Assembly: GCF_029543105.1 (NCBI RefSeq)
Contig: NZ_JARQXB010000012.1
Coordinates: 1-64,000 of the forward strand
Length of the DNA stretch: 64,000 nt
Direction: 5' to 3'
Origin: Stenotrophomonas sp. HITSZ_GD
GTDB taxonomy: Bacteria; Pseudomonadota; Gammaproteobacteria; Xanthomonadales; Xanthomonadaceae
This document shows positions 17,335 through 29,725 of this stretch, in pieces. Within the stretch, counting starts at the first letter, position 1. The number at the start of each line of letters is the position of its first letter. A model generated the notes under the pieces. The model saw nothing but the letters and a program-made list of their open reading frames with translations. It did no database searches and was not told the DNA's origin. Both the position numbers and the translations under genes were made by a program.

Positions 17335-17673
17335 TCAGCTTTCCTCGTCGCGCGGGCGCAGCGGCGTCACCGTGGCCATCGCCGGCCCGGTGAAGGACAC
17401 CAGTTCACCGCCGCGCAGCACCATCCGGCCGCTCTGGCGGTCCACGCCGTCGTGCGAATAGTCGAAGCGGAATGTGCGCTCCAGGCCGAGCCGGCCGTTC
17501 GGCAGGCGGCACACGCGCGTGCCGATGGCATGCACGCTCTGGTCCAGCCACTGCACGTCGGCGGCGCGGCAGGCATTTCGGCCCAGCGCCTCGGCGCGTT
17601 CGGCGGCGGCGCGGGCGGCATTCCACCAGGCAAAACCGGCGGCGCCGAGGATCATCAGCAGGATCAAGGTCAT
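17335..17673 (-). CDS. DUF3301 domain-containing protein
   Basis: A small protein of 112 aa. One N-terminal membrane segment (MTLILLMILGAAGFAWW) precedes a soluble part containing LGLERTFRFDYSHDGVDR, the conserved core of DUF3301. Function is unknown; such proteins are widespread in gammaproteobacteria. The ATG at 17673 is preferred because it begins right at the membrane helix; an upstream GTG at 17706 would add 11 residues. It is convergent with sspB. Confidence 0.75.
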   Translation of the reverse strand: MTLILLMILGAAGFAWWNAARAAAERAEALGRNACRAADVQWLDQSVHAIGTRVCRLPNGRLGLERTFRFDYSHDGVDRQSGRMVLRGGELVSFTGPAMATVTPLRPRDEES

Positions 17674-17832
17674 CGCCGCACTCTGCCAGCCGGCGCGTGC
17701 CCGCACAATCGGCCGGCGGCCCGCTGAACCGGTTCACCGCCCGCGGTTGGCGCGGGCCGCCGCCGACCCCATCTCAGGGCTTCCCCCCGCGCAGCGTTAC
17801 GCTGCGCGCAGCCGCTCTTCGAGGCCCGCCCC

Positions 17833-22146
<4,314 letters not shown>

Positions 22147-22331
22147 GCCGGGGCCCGGGCTCAGGCACCCTCGTGGTGCATGGCGCGGGCGATGGATGAA
22201 CGCGTTGCCGATCGCCCCGCAGGCCAGGCCGGCGGAAGCGACGCAGCGCGCATTTTGCGGGCGGGGCGACCTCCCCGGCGCGCCGTGAGGCGTTAGACTC
22301 GGCGCGGGGAATCACCAGGGCACCGGAAGCC

Positions 22332-25094
22332 ATGACGCTGAACGACGTCGGCCGGCCTGAAGAAGGCGGCGCCACGCGGGCTTTGTTTGAGGAATTGTTG
22401 ACCGTTCCGTTGGCGCGGCAACGGCAGCGCCTGCGCGAGTTGACCACCGACCTGCGCACCATCGCGCTGGTCGAAGCCATGCTCGACCGCCACACCCGTT
22501 CGCTGCAGGCGGGCGCCGCGGCACCGCCGGAAACCGAGCTGCATGCCGGCGACCTGCTTGGCCCGTGGCGCCTGGTCGAACACCTGGCCAGTGGCGGCAT
22601 GGGCACGGTGTTCCTCGCCGAACGCGCCGACGATCTCTACCACCAGCGCGTGGCGATCAAGCTGCTGCACGGCACCGCCGACGCCACCATCGCCGCGCGC
22701 ATGGCCGCCGAGCGCCAGCTGTTGGCGCAACTGCAGCATCCGGGCATCGCGCGCCTGTACGACGGCGGCACCACGCCCGGCGGCCAGCCGTACCTGGTCA
22801 TGGAATACGTGCAGGGTCTGCCGCTGGACCAGTATTGCCAAGCGCACGCGCTCGACCTGCCGGCGAGGCTGGCGCTGTTCCGGCGCATCTGCCGCGCGGT
22901 GGAGGCCGCGCACCGCCACCTTGTCGTGCATTGCGACCTCAAGCCGGCCAACGTGCTGGTGCGCGAGGACGGCGAGCCGGTGCTGCTGGACTTCGGCATC
23001 GCGCGCGCGCTCGGCGCCGGCGCCACCTCCGCCGATTTCTGCACGCCGGCCTATGCCAGCCCGGAACTGCTCGAAGGCCGGCCGATCAGCGTGGCCAGCG
23101 ATGTCTACAGCCTGGGCGTGCTGCTGGTGGAACTGCTGGCCGATCGCCGCGTCGCGCGCGATGCGCAGGACCCGCGCGCGCTGCTGCCGCGCCCGAGCGT
23201 GCTCGGCGTCGCCGCGCCCTGGCATCGCCGCCTGGGCGGCGAGCTGGACGCGATCGCTGGCAAGGCCACCGCGCCCGAGCCGGGCGACCGCTACCGCGCC
23301 GTGGCCGCGCTGGAGGACGACATCGTCCGCTACCAGCAGCACCAGCGCGTGCTGGCGATGCCGGGCGGCCGGCTGTACCACGCGCGCAAGCTGCTGCGCC
23401 GGCGCTGGCGCGAAACCAGCGTGGCCACGTTGTTCGCCGTGCTCGCCGTGGGCTTCGTCTGGCGCCTGGGCGACGAGCGCGACCGCGCCGAATACTCGGC
23501 CGCCACCGCCCAGCAGGTCACCGAGCTGCTGCTCAATGCATTCAAGTACGCCGACCCCAAGATGGGCTCCGGGCACGACGGCGCTACCGCGCGCGACGTG
23601 CTCGATGCCGGCGCGCGCCAGCTCGAACAGAGCCAGGTCGAGGACCGCGCGGTGCATGCGCAGCTGCTCGCGGTGCTGGCCTCGGCATTCAACAACATCG
23701 GCCAGTCCAAGCGTGCCGAGCCGATGTTCCAGGCGGCGGTGGACGAATTCCTCGGCCCGCAGGTGCGCCGCCCGGACCTGGCCGCCAAGGCGATCAGCGA
23801 TTGGTCGGTGATGCTGCGCAACGACGGCCGCAACGCCGATTCGGTCGCGTTGGCGCGGCGCGCGCTGGCGTTGCGCGAGTCGATCAAGGCGCCCCCGCTG
23901 GACATGGCCGACTCCTACAACACGCTCGGCCTGGCGTTGATCGATACCGACAACGACGCCGCCGGACGCGCGCTCCACCGCGCCTTGGCGCTGCGCCTGA
24001 AGGAGGCGGGCCGCGAGTCGCTGGCCACCAGTTCCACCTTGCACAACCTGGGCATGCTGGCCGGCCACAACGGCGAGTACGTCGAGTGCGAACAGCGCTA
24101 CCGCGAGGCGCTGGCGATCGTGCGCCAGTTGGGGCAGACCTTCAACGCGCGCATGGCCACCTCGCTGTCGGGCCTGTCGATCTGCGTGCGCGAGCAGGGC
24201 CGCCTGCGCGAGGCCGCCACCTTGCAACAGGACCTGCTGGCGCTGACGCGCCAGCTGTATGGCGGCGGCTCGATGGTCGGCGGTGCGCTGGGCGAACTGG
24301 CCAGCACCCAGCACGACCTCGGCGACTGGCCGCAGGCGCGCGCGAACTACGAAGCGGCGATGCGCGAATCGGCCGCTTCCGATGGCGAGGACACCATCGA
24401 TTACGCGATCAAGCTCAACAACCTCGCCTCGCTGGAAGAGGACAGCGGCGCGCTGGCCGATGCCGAGCGCGATTTCCGCAGCTCGCTGGCCATCCGCGCT
24501 GCCAACCTCGGTCCGGGCGACATCGCCGTGCTGCGCGCCAAGCTCAACCTCGCCCGCATCCTGCTGCGGCGAGGGCACATGGACGCTGCCGGCGCGCTGA
24601 TCGAGCCGGCGTTCAAGGGCTGGCTGCAGCTGTATCCGGCCGAACACCCCGGCACGCTGGGACACCGGCTGCTGCGCGCCGACTGGTGGCTGCAGGCCGG
24701 CCGCGTGGCCGAAGCCTCGGTGGAGCTGGCCGACATCGGCCGCCACGTCGATGCGCTGAATCCGCGCAGGCTGGGCTACTGGTGCGAGCTCAACGCCATG
24801 CTCGCCGACACCGACCGCGCACACGCCACCGCGGTGCAGTGGCGTCGCCGCGCGCTGGATGCCCTGGCCGCCGAACTGGGCGCGGACCACGTCGAAACCG
24901 CCAAGCGCCGCTTGGGCTACGCGCAATCGCTGGCCGCCGCCGGCCAGGGCGAGCTGGCCAGCGCGCAGCTCGAACAGGCCGCGCGCGTGCTGTTGCCCCG
25001 GCTCGCGCCCGAAGCGCCGCAGCGCGACACCATCGACCGCCTGCGCCAACAGCTGGCGATCGCCACGCCCGCGCTGGCATCGACGCAGCGATGA
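22332..25094 (+). CDS. Transmembrane Ser/Thr protein kinase with TPR-like C-terminus
   Basis: A 920-aa Hanks-type kinase. The kinase domain (about residues 77-345) has the glycine loop LASGGMGTVF, the Lys of VAIKLL (K110), the catalytic HCDLKPAN (200-207) and DFGIA (220-224). It is a non-RD kinase: the usual Arg before the catalytic Asp is Cys. A membrane helix (about 363-380, TLFAVLAVGFVW) is followed by about 530 extracytoplasmic residues of helical repeats resembling TPRs (NTLGLALIDTDNDAAG, LHNLGMLAGHNGEYVEC). An N-terminal 70-residue helical segment precedes the kinase. It overlaps the next gene by ATGA, so the two are translated together. The external repeats suggest a sensor. Confidence 0.9.
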   Translation: MTLNDVGRPEEGGATRALFEELLTVPLARQRQRLRELTTDLRTIALVEAMLDRHTRSLQAGAAAPPETELHAGDLLGPWRLVEHLASGGMGTVFLAERADDLYHQRVAIKLLHGTADATIAARMAAERQLLAQLQHPGIARLYDGGTTPGGQPYLVMEYVQGLPLDQYCQAHALDLPARLALFRRICRAVEAAHRHLVVHCDLKPANVLVREDGEPVLLDFGIARALGAGATSADFCTPAYASPELLEGRPISVASDVYSLGVLLVELLADRRVARDAQDPRALLPRPSVLGVAAPWHRRLGGELDAIAGKATAPEPGDRYRAVAALEDDIVRYQQHQRVLAMPGGRLYHARKLLRRRWRETSVATLFAVLAVGFVWRLGDERDRAEYSAATAQQVTELLLNAFKYADPKMGSGHDGATARDVLDAGARQLEQSQVEDRAVHAQLLAVLASAFNNIGQSKRAEPMFQAAVDEFLGPQVRRPDLAAKAISDWSVMLRNDGRNADSVALARRALALRESIKAPPLDMADSYNTLGLALIDTDNDAAGRALHRALALRLKEAGRESLATSSTLHNLGMLAGHNGEYVECEQRYREALAIVRQLGQTFNARMATSLSGLSICVREQGRLREAATLQQDLLALTRQLYGGGSMVGGALGELASTQHDLGDWPQARANYEAAMRESAASDGEDTIDYAIKLNNLASLEEDSGALADAERDFRSSLAIRAANLGPGDIAVLRAKLNLARILLRRGHMDAAGALIEPAFKGWLQLYPAEHPGTLGHRLLRADWWLQAGRVAEASVELADIGRHVDALNPRRLGYWCELNAMLADTDRAHATAVQWRRRALDALAAELGADHVETAKRRLGYAQSLAAAGQGELASAQLEQAARVLLPRLAPEAPQRDTIDRLRQQLAIATPALASTQR

Positions 25095-26791
25095 ACACCG
25101 CCGCACCCCGCGACCCGCTGCAGCTGTGCCTGCTCGGCGAGCGCGCGCTGCGGCGCGGCGCCGAATCGCTGGACGGGCTGATCCATTACCGCAAGGGCTG
25201 GGCGCTGCTGGGCTACCTGGCGGTGGAGCGCGCGCAGCCGCATTCGCGCGAGCACATCGCCCAGCTGCTGTGGCCGCAGCTGGCGCCCACCGCGGCGCGC
25301 ACCAACCTGCGCCAGGTGCTGGCGAACCTCAAGCAGGCCCTGGACCTGCACGGCGCGGGCGACGCGCTGCAGGTGGACCGCGAGCAGGTCGCGCTGCTGC
25401 CCTCGCCGGCGCTGGAGATCGACGTGCAGGCGCTGGAAGCGGCCGCCGAGGGCTCCGGCAGCCTCGGGCTGGCCCAGGCCGACCTGCGCGCGCAGCGCTT
25501 CGCCGGCGAATTCCTGCAAGGACTGCAGCTGCCGGATTGCGCCGAGTTCGAGGAATGGCTGCAGCTGGCGCGGCGGCGCTTCGTCACCCTGGGCGAAAGC
25601 GCGTTGCAGCGGCTGTGCCAGCTGCAGGAGCTGGCCGGGCACCTGCCGCAGGCCGCCGACACCGCGCGCCGCCTGCTGGCGCTGGACGAATGGAACGAGG
25701 CGCACCTGCGCCAGCTGATGCGGCTGCTTGCCGGCGCCGGCGAATCCGCCCAGGCGCTGGCCGCGTGCGACCGCTTCGCCGCGCAGCTGCGCGAGGAACT
25801 GGACGCCGATATCGAAGACGACACGCGGGCCCTGCGCGAACGCATCGCGCGCGGCGAGGCGCTGCCCAGCCGCGAGCGCGGGGCCGGCGCCGAGGCCGGT
25901 GCGCGGCGCTGGATCAGCGTGGTGTACTGCGAAGTGCGCAGCCGCACCGACGAGACGCGGCGCGTGGATTGGGCGCTGGAAGTGCTCTCGCGGGTGGGCG
26001 AGCGCCTGCGCCGCGACGGCGGCTGGGTGCTGCCGGCCAGCGGACGCACGGTGATGGCCTGCTTCGACGACCGTCCGCTGGCGGGCGATTCCGCGTGGCA
26101 GGCGGCCTGCGCCGCCCACGGTGTGCGCGAGGCGTTCGGTCATGAGGTCGCCGTGGCGCTGTGCGCCGGGCTGGCGCGCATCGAAGCGCATGCCGGCGCG
26201 CCCACCGTGCTCGGCAATCCGGCCGAGTGGGCGCTGCGGCTGTGCCTGCAGGCACAACCCGGGCAGGTGGTGCTGTGCGAATCGATGCAGCGCCAGCTGC
26301 GCGGCCGCTTCGCCAGCGAGCCGTTGCCCGAGCGCGTGCTGCCGGGCTTGGGGCGTTCGTTGCGGGTGTGGGAACTGGGCGCCGCGCAGCAGGCCGAAGC
26401 CGCCGCGCAGCCGCCGCCCCTGGCGCCGGTCGAGGCGCCGGCGCCGGCAGGGCACGATCCGCACGTCACCCAGCGCGTCGCCTTGGCGGCCGGCAGCGCG
26501 CCGCGCCATGCGTGGCTGGAGATCGTGCAGGGGCAGGGACGCGGGCGTCGCGCCGCGGTGGCGGCTGCGCCGGTGGTGATCGGGCGCTCGGTCGATGCCG
26601 ACCTGCAGGTCGCGCACGGCACCGTCTCGCGGCACCACTGCGCGGTGTGGCGTGACGGCGCGCGCTACCGCATCCGCGACATGGGCTCGACGAACCACAC
26701 CCGCGTCAACGGCGCCATCGTGCAGGAAGCCGTGCTCGCCGACGGCGACCAGATCCAGCTGGGCGACAGCCTGCTGCGCTTCGCCTATTGA
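25091..26791 (+). CDS. BTAD-type regulator with cyclase-like and FHA domains
   Basis: A 566-aa cytoplasmic protein coupled to the kinase. Residues about 8-95 form an AfsR/SARP-type winged helix (LLWPQLAPTAARTNLRQVL). About 95-255 form the bacterial transcriptional activator domain (TPR-like). Residues about 275-430 resemble a class III nucleotide cyclase fold without its catalytic residues (LGNPAEWALRLCLQAQPGQV, QRQLRGRFASEPLPERVLPG). The C-terminus (about 475-566) is an FHA phosphothreonine-binding domain with GRSVDADLQV, SRHHCAVW and NHTRVNG. It probably reads the phosphorylation state set by the upstream kinase and acts at DNA; its targets are unknown. Its stop lies six bases from the convergent pilus locus. 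Confidence 0.85.
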   Translation: MNTAAPRDPLQLCLLGERALRRGAESLDGLIHYRKGWALLGYLAVERAQPHSREHIAQLLWPQLAPTAARTNLRQVLANLKQALDLHGAGDALQVDREQVALLPSPALEIDVQALEAAAEGSGSLGLAQADLRAQRFAGEFLQGLQLPDCAEFEEWLQLARRRFVTLGESALQRLCQLQELAGHLPQAADTARRLLALDEWNEAHLRQLMRLLAGAGESAQALAACDRFAAQLREELDADIEDDTRALRERIARGEALPSRERGAGAEAGARRWISVVYCEVRSRTDETRRVDWALEVLSRVGERLRRDGGWVLPASGRTVMACFDDRPLAGDSAWQAACAAHGVREAFGHEVAVALCAGLARIEAHAGAPTVLGNPAEWALRLCLQAQPGQVVLCESMQRQLRGRFASEPLPERVLPGLGRSLRVWELGAAQQAEAAAQPPPLAPVEAPAPAGHDPHVTQRVALAAGSAPRHAWLEIVQGQGRGRRAAVAAAPVVIGRSVDADLQVAHGTVSRHHCAVWRDGARYRIRDMGSTNHTRVNGAIVQEAVLADGDQIQLGDSLLRFAY

Positions 26792-26797
26792 GCCGCG

Positions 26798-27508
26798 CTA
26801 CTGGTCCATGCGCAGGTAGGCGTGCACTTCGGCCACCTGCGCGTCCGGGTCGTTGCTGCCGCCGTTGAGGCCGTCGGTTTCCTGCCGCGACCAGATCGCC
26901 GGCTGCGCGCTGGTGCTGGCCTGCTGGTCGATTTCGCGCAAGCGGCCATGGCGTGCGTCCACGCGCCCGTCGATGCGCTGGTCCAGCTGGTTGGCCAGTT
27001 CCGGGGTGAGCCCGCGCAGGCGCATGACGTTGCGCGCCCGCGCGCTGTAGCTGCCGACCGCACCGTAGGGCTCGGCCCACGATACGTTGCCGAAGCACAC
27101 GCGCACTTCGTGCGGCTGGCCGTGGCTGTCCTGCGCCACGTAGCGGTCGCCCAGGCCCTCGCCGCGACCGGCCGGCACCTCGATGCCGCGCTGGAGCAGC
27201 GCGTTGAGCAGTTCGTTGCCGCACAGGAAGTTGCCGCTGCTGGCGTTGACGTAGCCGGTGGGGTTGTCGAAATCGTCGCCGGGCACGCCGCCGGTGCCGG
27301 CCACGTAGCGGTCGTAGGCCAGCACCCAAGCCTGCACGAAATCGCTGCCGAATCGCTCGGCCTGCGCACTGCGGTAGACATCGCGGCCCACCGACACCGC
27401 GCCGATCAGCAGGGCCACGATGACCAGTACCACCGACATCTCCACCAGGGTGAAGCCGTGGGCGCGGCGGGAGCGAGCGGAAACATGTGCGGGCATGAGC
27501 GGTTCCAT
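26798..27508 (-). CDS. Type IV pilin-like protein (paralogue at the 3' end of the pilus locus)
   Basis: A 236-aa prepilin. An 18-residue basic leader ends in Gly, and the mature protein starts FTLVEM with Glu at +5, followed by a hydrophobic alpha helix (VVLVIVALLIGAVSVG). The soluble part shares blocks with the pilin at 42920-43738: GRDVYRSAE-like start, RGEGLGDRYV, EVRVCF and NVMRLRGLTPELANQLDQ. Two cysteines (FLCGNELL and VRVCF) may form a disulfide. It is the last gene of the 15-gene locus, five bases after the preceding gene, and could be a second major or a minor pilin. Confidence 0.85.
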   Translation of the reverse strand: MEPLMPAHVSARSRRAHGFTLVEMSVVLVIVALLIGAVSVGRDVYRSAQAERFGSDFVQAWVLAYDRYVAGTGGVPGDDFDNPTGYVNASSGNFLCGNELLNALLQRGIEVPAGRGEGLGDRYVAQDSHGQPHEVRVCFGNVSWAEPYGAVGSYSARARNVMRLRGLTPELANQLDQRIDGRVDARHGRLREIDQQASTSAQPAIWSRQETDGLNGGSNDPDAQVAEVHAYLRMDQ

Positions 27509-27512
27509 GGGG

Positions 27513-28661
27513 TCAGTACATGCCGGTGGCGTCGTCGGCCTGCGCCTGTTCGAGCACCAGCGGTTGCAGCAGGTCGGCCTCGGTGATCAGCGGCTCGACA
27601 TCCTCGTAGGCCTGCTTGGCCTGGTCGTTGGCCTTCACCGCCTGCGCCTGCAGCGCGGCCGCGGTGACCGTCACCGCCAGCGCGCCGGCGGTGGCGATCG
27701 CCGCCAGGCTCACGCGCCAGCTCATCGCGCCGGTGCTGGCCAACGATTCGGAGGCGGTATCGGCGGTGCCGCCGGCCGAATCGGCGGTGGCCGCCGCGCC
27801 GCCGAGGATGGCGGCCGCCGCGCTGGCGACGTTGGCCTCGGCCAGCTTCTTGGAGACGGCCAGCTGTTGCTTGTAGTCGTACAGCGCGGTGCGCAGCATC
27901 GAGGCCGCCAGCGCGGCGTTGAAGTGCGCATGGCCGCCGGCCGAGAGGTTGTCGCCGCAGCGCATGCGCGCCCACAGCTGTTCATTGCCCACCGCCAGCA
28001 CCTGGTCGCGGAAGTCCGGCGTGCTGGCGCGCTGCGGTGAATCGAACGCGGGCGAGGTGCTGGCCTGCTGGCCGCCGAACGCGCCGTCGCCGGGCAACGC
28101 CACGGCATAGGCGATGTGGCGGCCCAGCGTGCCCGGCTGCGCGGGCAGGGTGGTGTGCAGGTAGCCGGCATCGGGCGCGAGCCGCGTGGCGGTGCGCAGC
28201 GCCTGGCACAGGTCCAGGCCGTTGACGTGCGCGTAGGTGGTCGGCATGGCGATGTAGGACTTCTGCGCCACGATCGCCAGTGGCTGGAAGCGGTCGCGGC
28301 TCACCGCCAGGTCCGCATCGTCGCTGGCCTCGCTCGCCGCGCGGCGCAGCACGCCGTAGCGCACCCGGCGCGCGCCCAGGTCCGGCAGGCCCAGGCTGCG
28401 ATACGGCAGCACGCCCACCTGGCCCAGGCCGCAGTCCTCCTCGCCATTGCCGCCGGCGGCCGCCGGGCAGGGCAGGCGGCTGTTGATCATCGCGAAGGCC
28501 AGCAACGCATCGTCGGCGCGTTGCAGCAACTCGCGCTGGGCCGTGCCGCGCTGTTCCTGCTGTGCCTGGCCGAGGAAGCGCAGGATCAGCAGCGCCACCA
28601 GGCCCAGCACGACGAGGGACACGCTCAGTTCGAGCAGCGAAAAGCCGCGCTGGCGCCTCAT
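27513..28661 (-). CDS. Prepilin-type (pseudopilin-like) protein, 382 aa
   Basis: A long prepilin-like protein with a 6-residue leader (MRRQRG), then FSLLELSV with Glu at +5 and a hydrophobic helix. The globular part has the block shared by this locus: SRLPCP (about residue 61), VGVLPYRSLGLP, RRVRYGVLR and VNGLDLCQAL. A second hydrophobic stretch near residues 318-338 (SLAAIATAGALAVTVTAAAL) is unusual for a pseudopilin. It is far longer than GspG-K or MshB-D proteins. It overlaps the upstream gene by four bases. Its role is probably that of a minor pilin or tip-complex component; this is inferred from the leader and position. Confidence 0.8.
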   Translation of the reverse strand: MRRQRGFSLLELSVSLVVLGLVALLILRFLGQAQQEQRGTAQRELLQRADDALLAFAMINSRLPCPAAAGGNGEEDCGLGQVGVLPYRSLGLPDLGARRVRYGVLRRAASEASDDADLAVSRDRFQPLAIVAQKSYIAMPTTYAHVNGLDLCQALRTATRLAPDAGYLHTTLPAQPGTLGRHIAYAVALPGDGAFGGQQASTSPAFDSPQRASTPDFRDQVLAVGNEQLWARMRCGDNLSAGGHAHFNAALAASMLRTALYDYKQQLAVSKKLAEANVASAAAAILGGAAATADSAGGTADTASESLASTGAMSWRVSLAAIATAGALAVTVTAAALQAQAVKANDQAKQAYEDVEPLITEADLLQPLVLEQAQADDATGMY

Positions 28662-29725
28662 GGCTGCAACCCCGCCGCGTCCAGGTCCAGGGCGCGTTGC
28701 AGCGATTGCGTGGCCAGCGTGTGCATGCGGTTCACCGAAGCGATGGCGGCGGTCTCCTGGTCGCGGGCGGTCTGCAGGTCGTCCTCGGCGTCCTCGCGGC
28801 CCTTGACCGCCTGGTCCAGGTTGTAGATCGCGATGGCGAGCTGCGCGGTGGCGGTGACGTGCGCGGTGATGCCGGTGGCGATGCTCAGGCCCTCCGGCGG
28901 CCAGCCGGCGGCTTCCTGCAGGATCGCGATGGCTTCCAGCGCCACGCCGTAGGCGACGTCGAAGCCGGCGAAGATCTCGTTGGCCTTGGCCTGCTCCAGG
29001 TTCATCTGCGCGACCTGGATGCCGAACGTGCGGAAATTCTTGTAGCGGCGCGCGACGCGCTCCATGTCGTAGGCCGCGCGCGCCGCCCGTGCGGCGCCCT
29101 GCACCCGCGCCACGCGGTCCGGGCATTGCAGGCGGCTGGCCAGCTCGTTCGGGCCGACGGCCAGCACGCGGCGCGCCCCCATGTCCACGCTGCCGGGCAG
29201 CACGAAATCGTCCGGCGCGCGTTCGTTGCCGGCGCCGCCGCGGTGCATCAGCGCGAAGGCGGTGGGCACGTTCTGCATGCCGGCCAGGCTGTTGCCGGCG
29301 GTGGCCTTCAGCGCCATGCACAGGTCCAGGCCGTTGACCTGGTTGGACGTGGTGGGCGCGCCTCCCTCGCTGGCGGCCGGCAAGGTGGGTTCGAAGCGGT
29401 TGTACGCCGCCTGGGTGAGCGTGGGCTGCACCTGGTAACGCAGTTGCAGCCGCGCCGGCAGGCCCAGCGTCTGCACCGGCAGCATCGCCAGACCGTCCAC
29501 GCTCACCGCCTCCGGCAGCCGGTGGTGCACCAGTGCGTAGCCGAGCAGCGCCTGCTCGGCCTGGGCGAGGTCGCGCGCGGCGAGGTCGCCGGCCGCCGCC
29601 TGCGGTGCCAGCGGTAGCAGCCGCCACAGCACCAGCCCGAGCAGGCCGAGCACGGCCAGCACCACGCTCAGTTCCAGCAGCGACCAGCCGCCCTGGCGGC
29701 GCGAGGACAGCGGGCGGCGGGTCAT
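28658..29725 (-). CDS. Prepilin-type (pseudopilin-like) protein, 355 aa
   Basis: A prepilin-like protein with a 13-residue leader (ending RRQGG), mature start WSLLELSVVL with Glu at +5, and a hydrophobic helix. It shares HRLP (Cys and second Pro of the LPCP motif are lost here), MLPVQTLGLP, LQLRYQV and VNGLDLCMALKA with its neighbours. The C-terminal half (about 225-355) is helical and Ala-rich, possibly coiled coil (DQAVKGREDAEDDLQTARD). It is coupled by ATGA overlap to the genes on both sides. Family assignment beyond the pilin leader is not possible from the sequence. Confidence 0.8.
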   Translation of the reverse strand: MTRRPLSSRRQGGWSLLELSVVLAVLGLLGLVLWRLLPLAPQAAAGDLAARDLAQAEQALLGYALVHHRLPEAVSVDGLAMLPVQTLGLPARLQLRYQVQPTLTQAAYNRFEPTLPAASEGGAPTTSNQVNGLDLCMALKATAGNSLAGMQNVPTAFALMHRGGAGNERAPDDFVLPGSVDMGARRVLAVGPNELASRLQCPDRVARVQGAARAARAAYDMERVARRYKNFRTFGIQVAQMNLEQAKANEIFAGFDVAYGVALEAIAILQEAAGWPPEGLSIATGITAHVTATAQLAIAIYNLDQAVKGREDAEDDLQTARDQETAAIASVNRMHTLATQSLQRALDLDAAGLQP

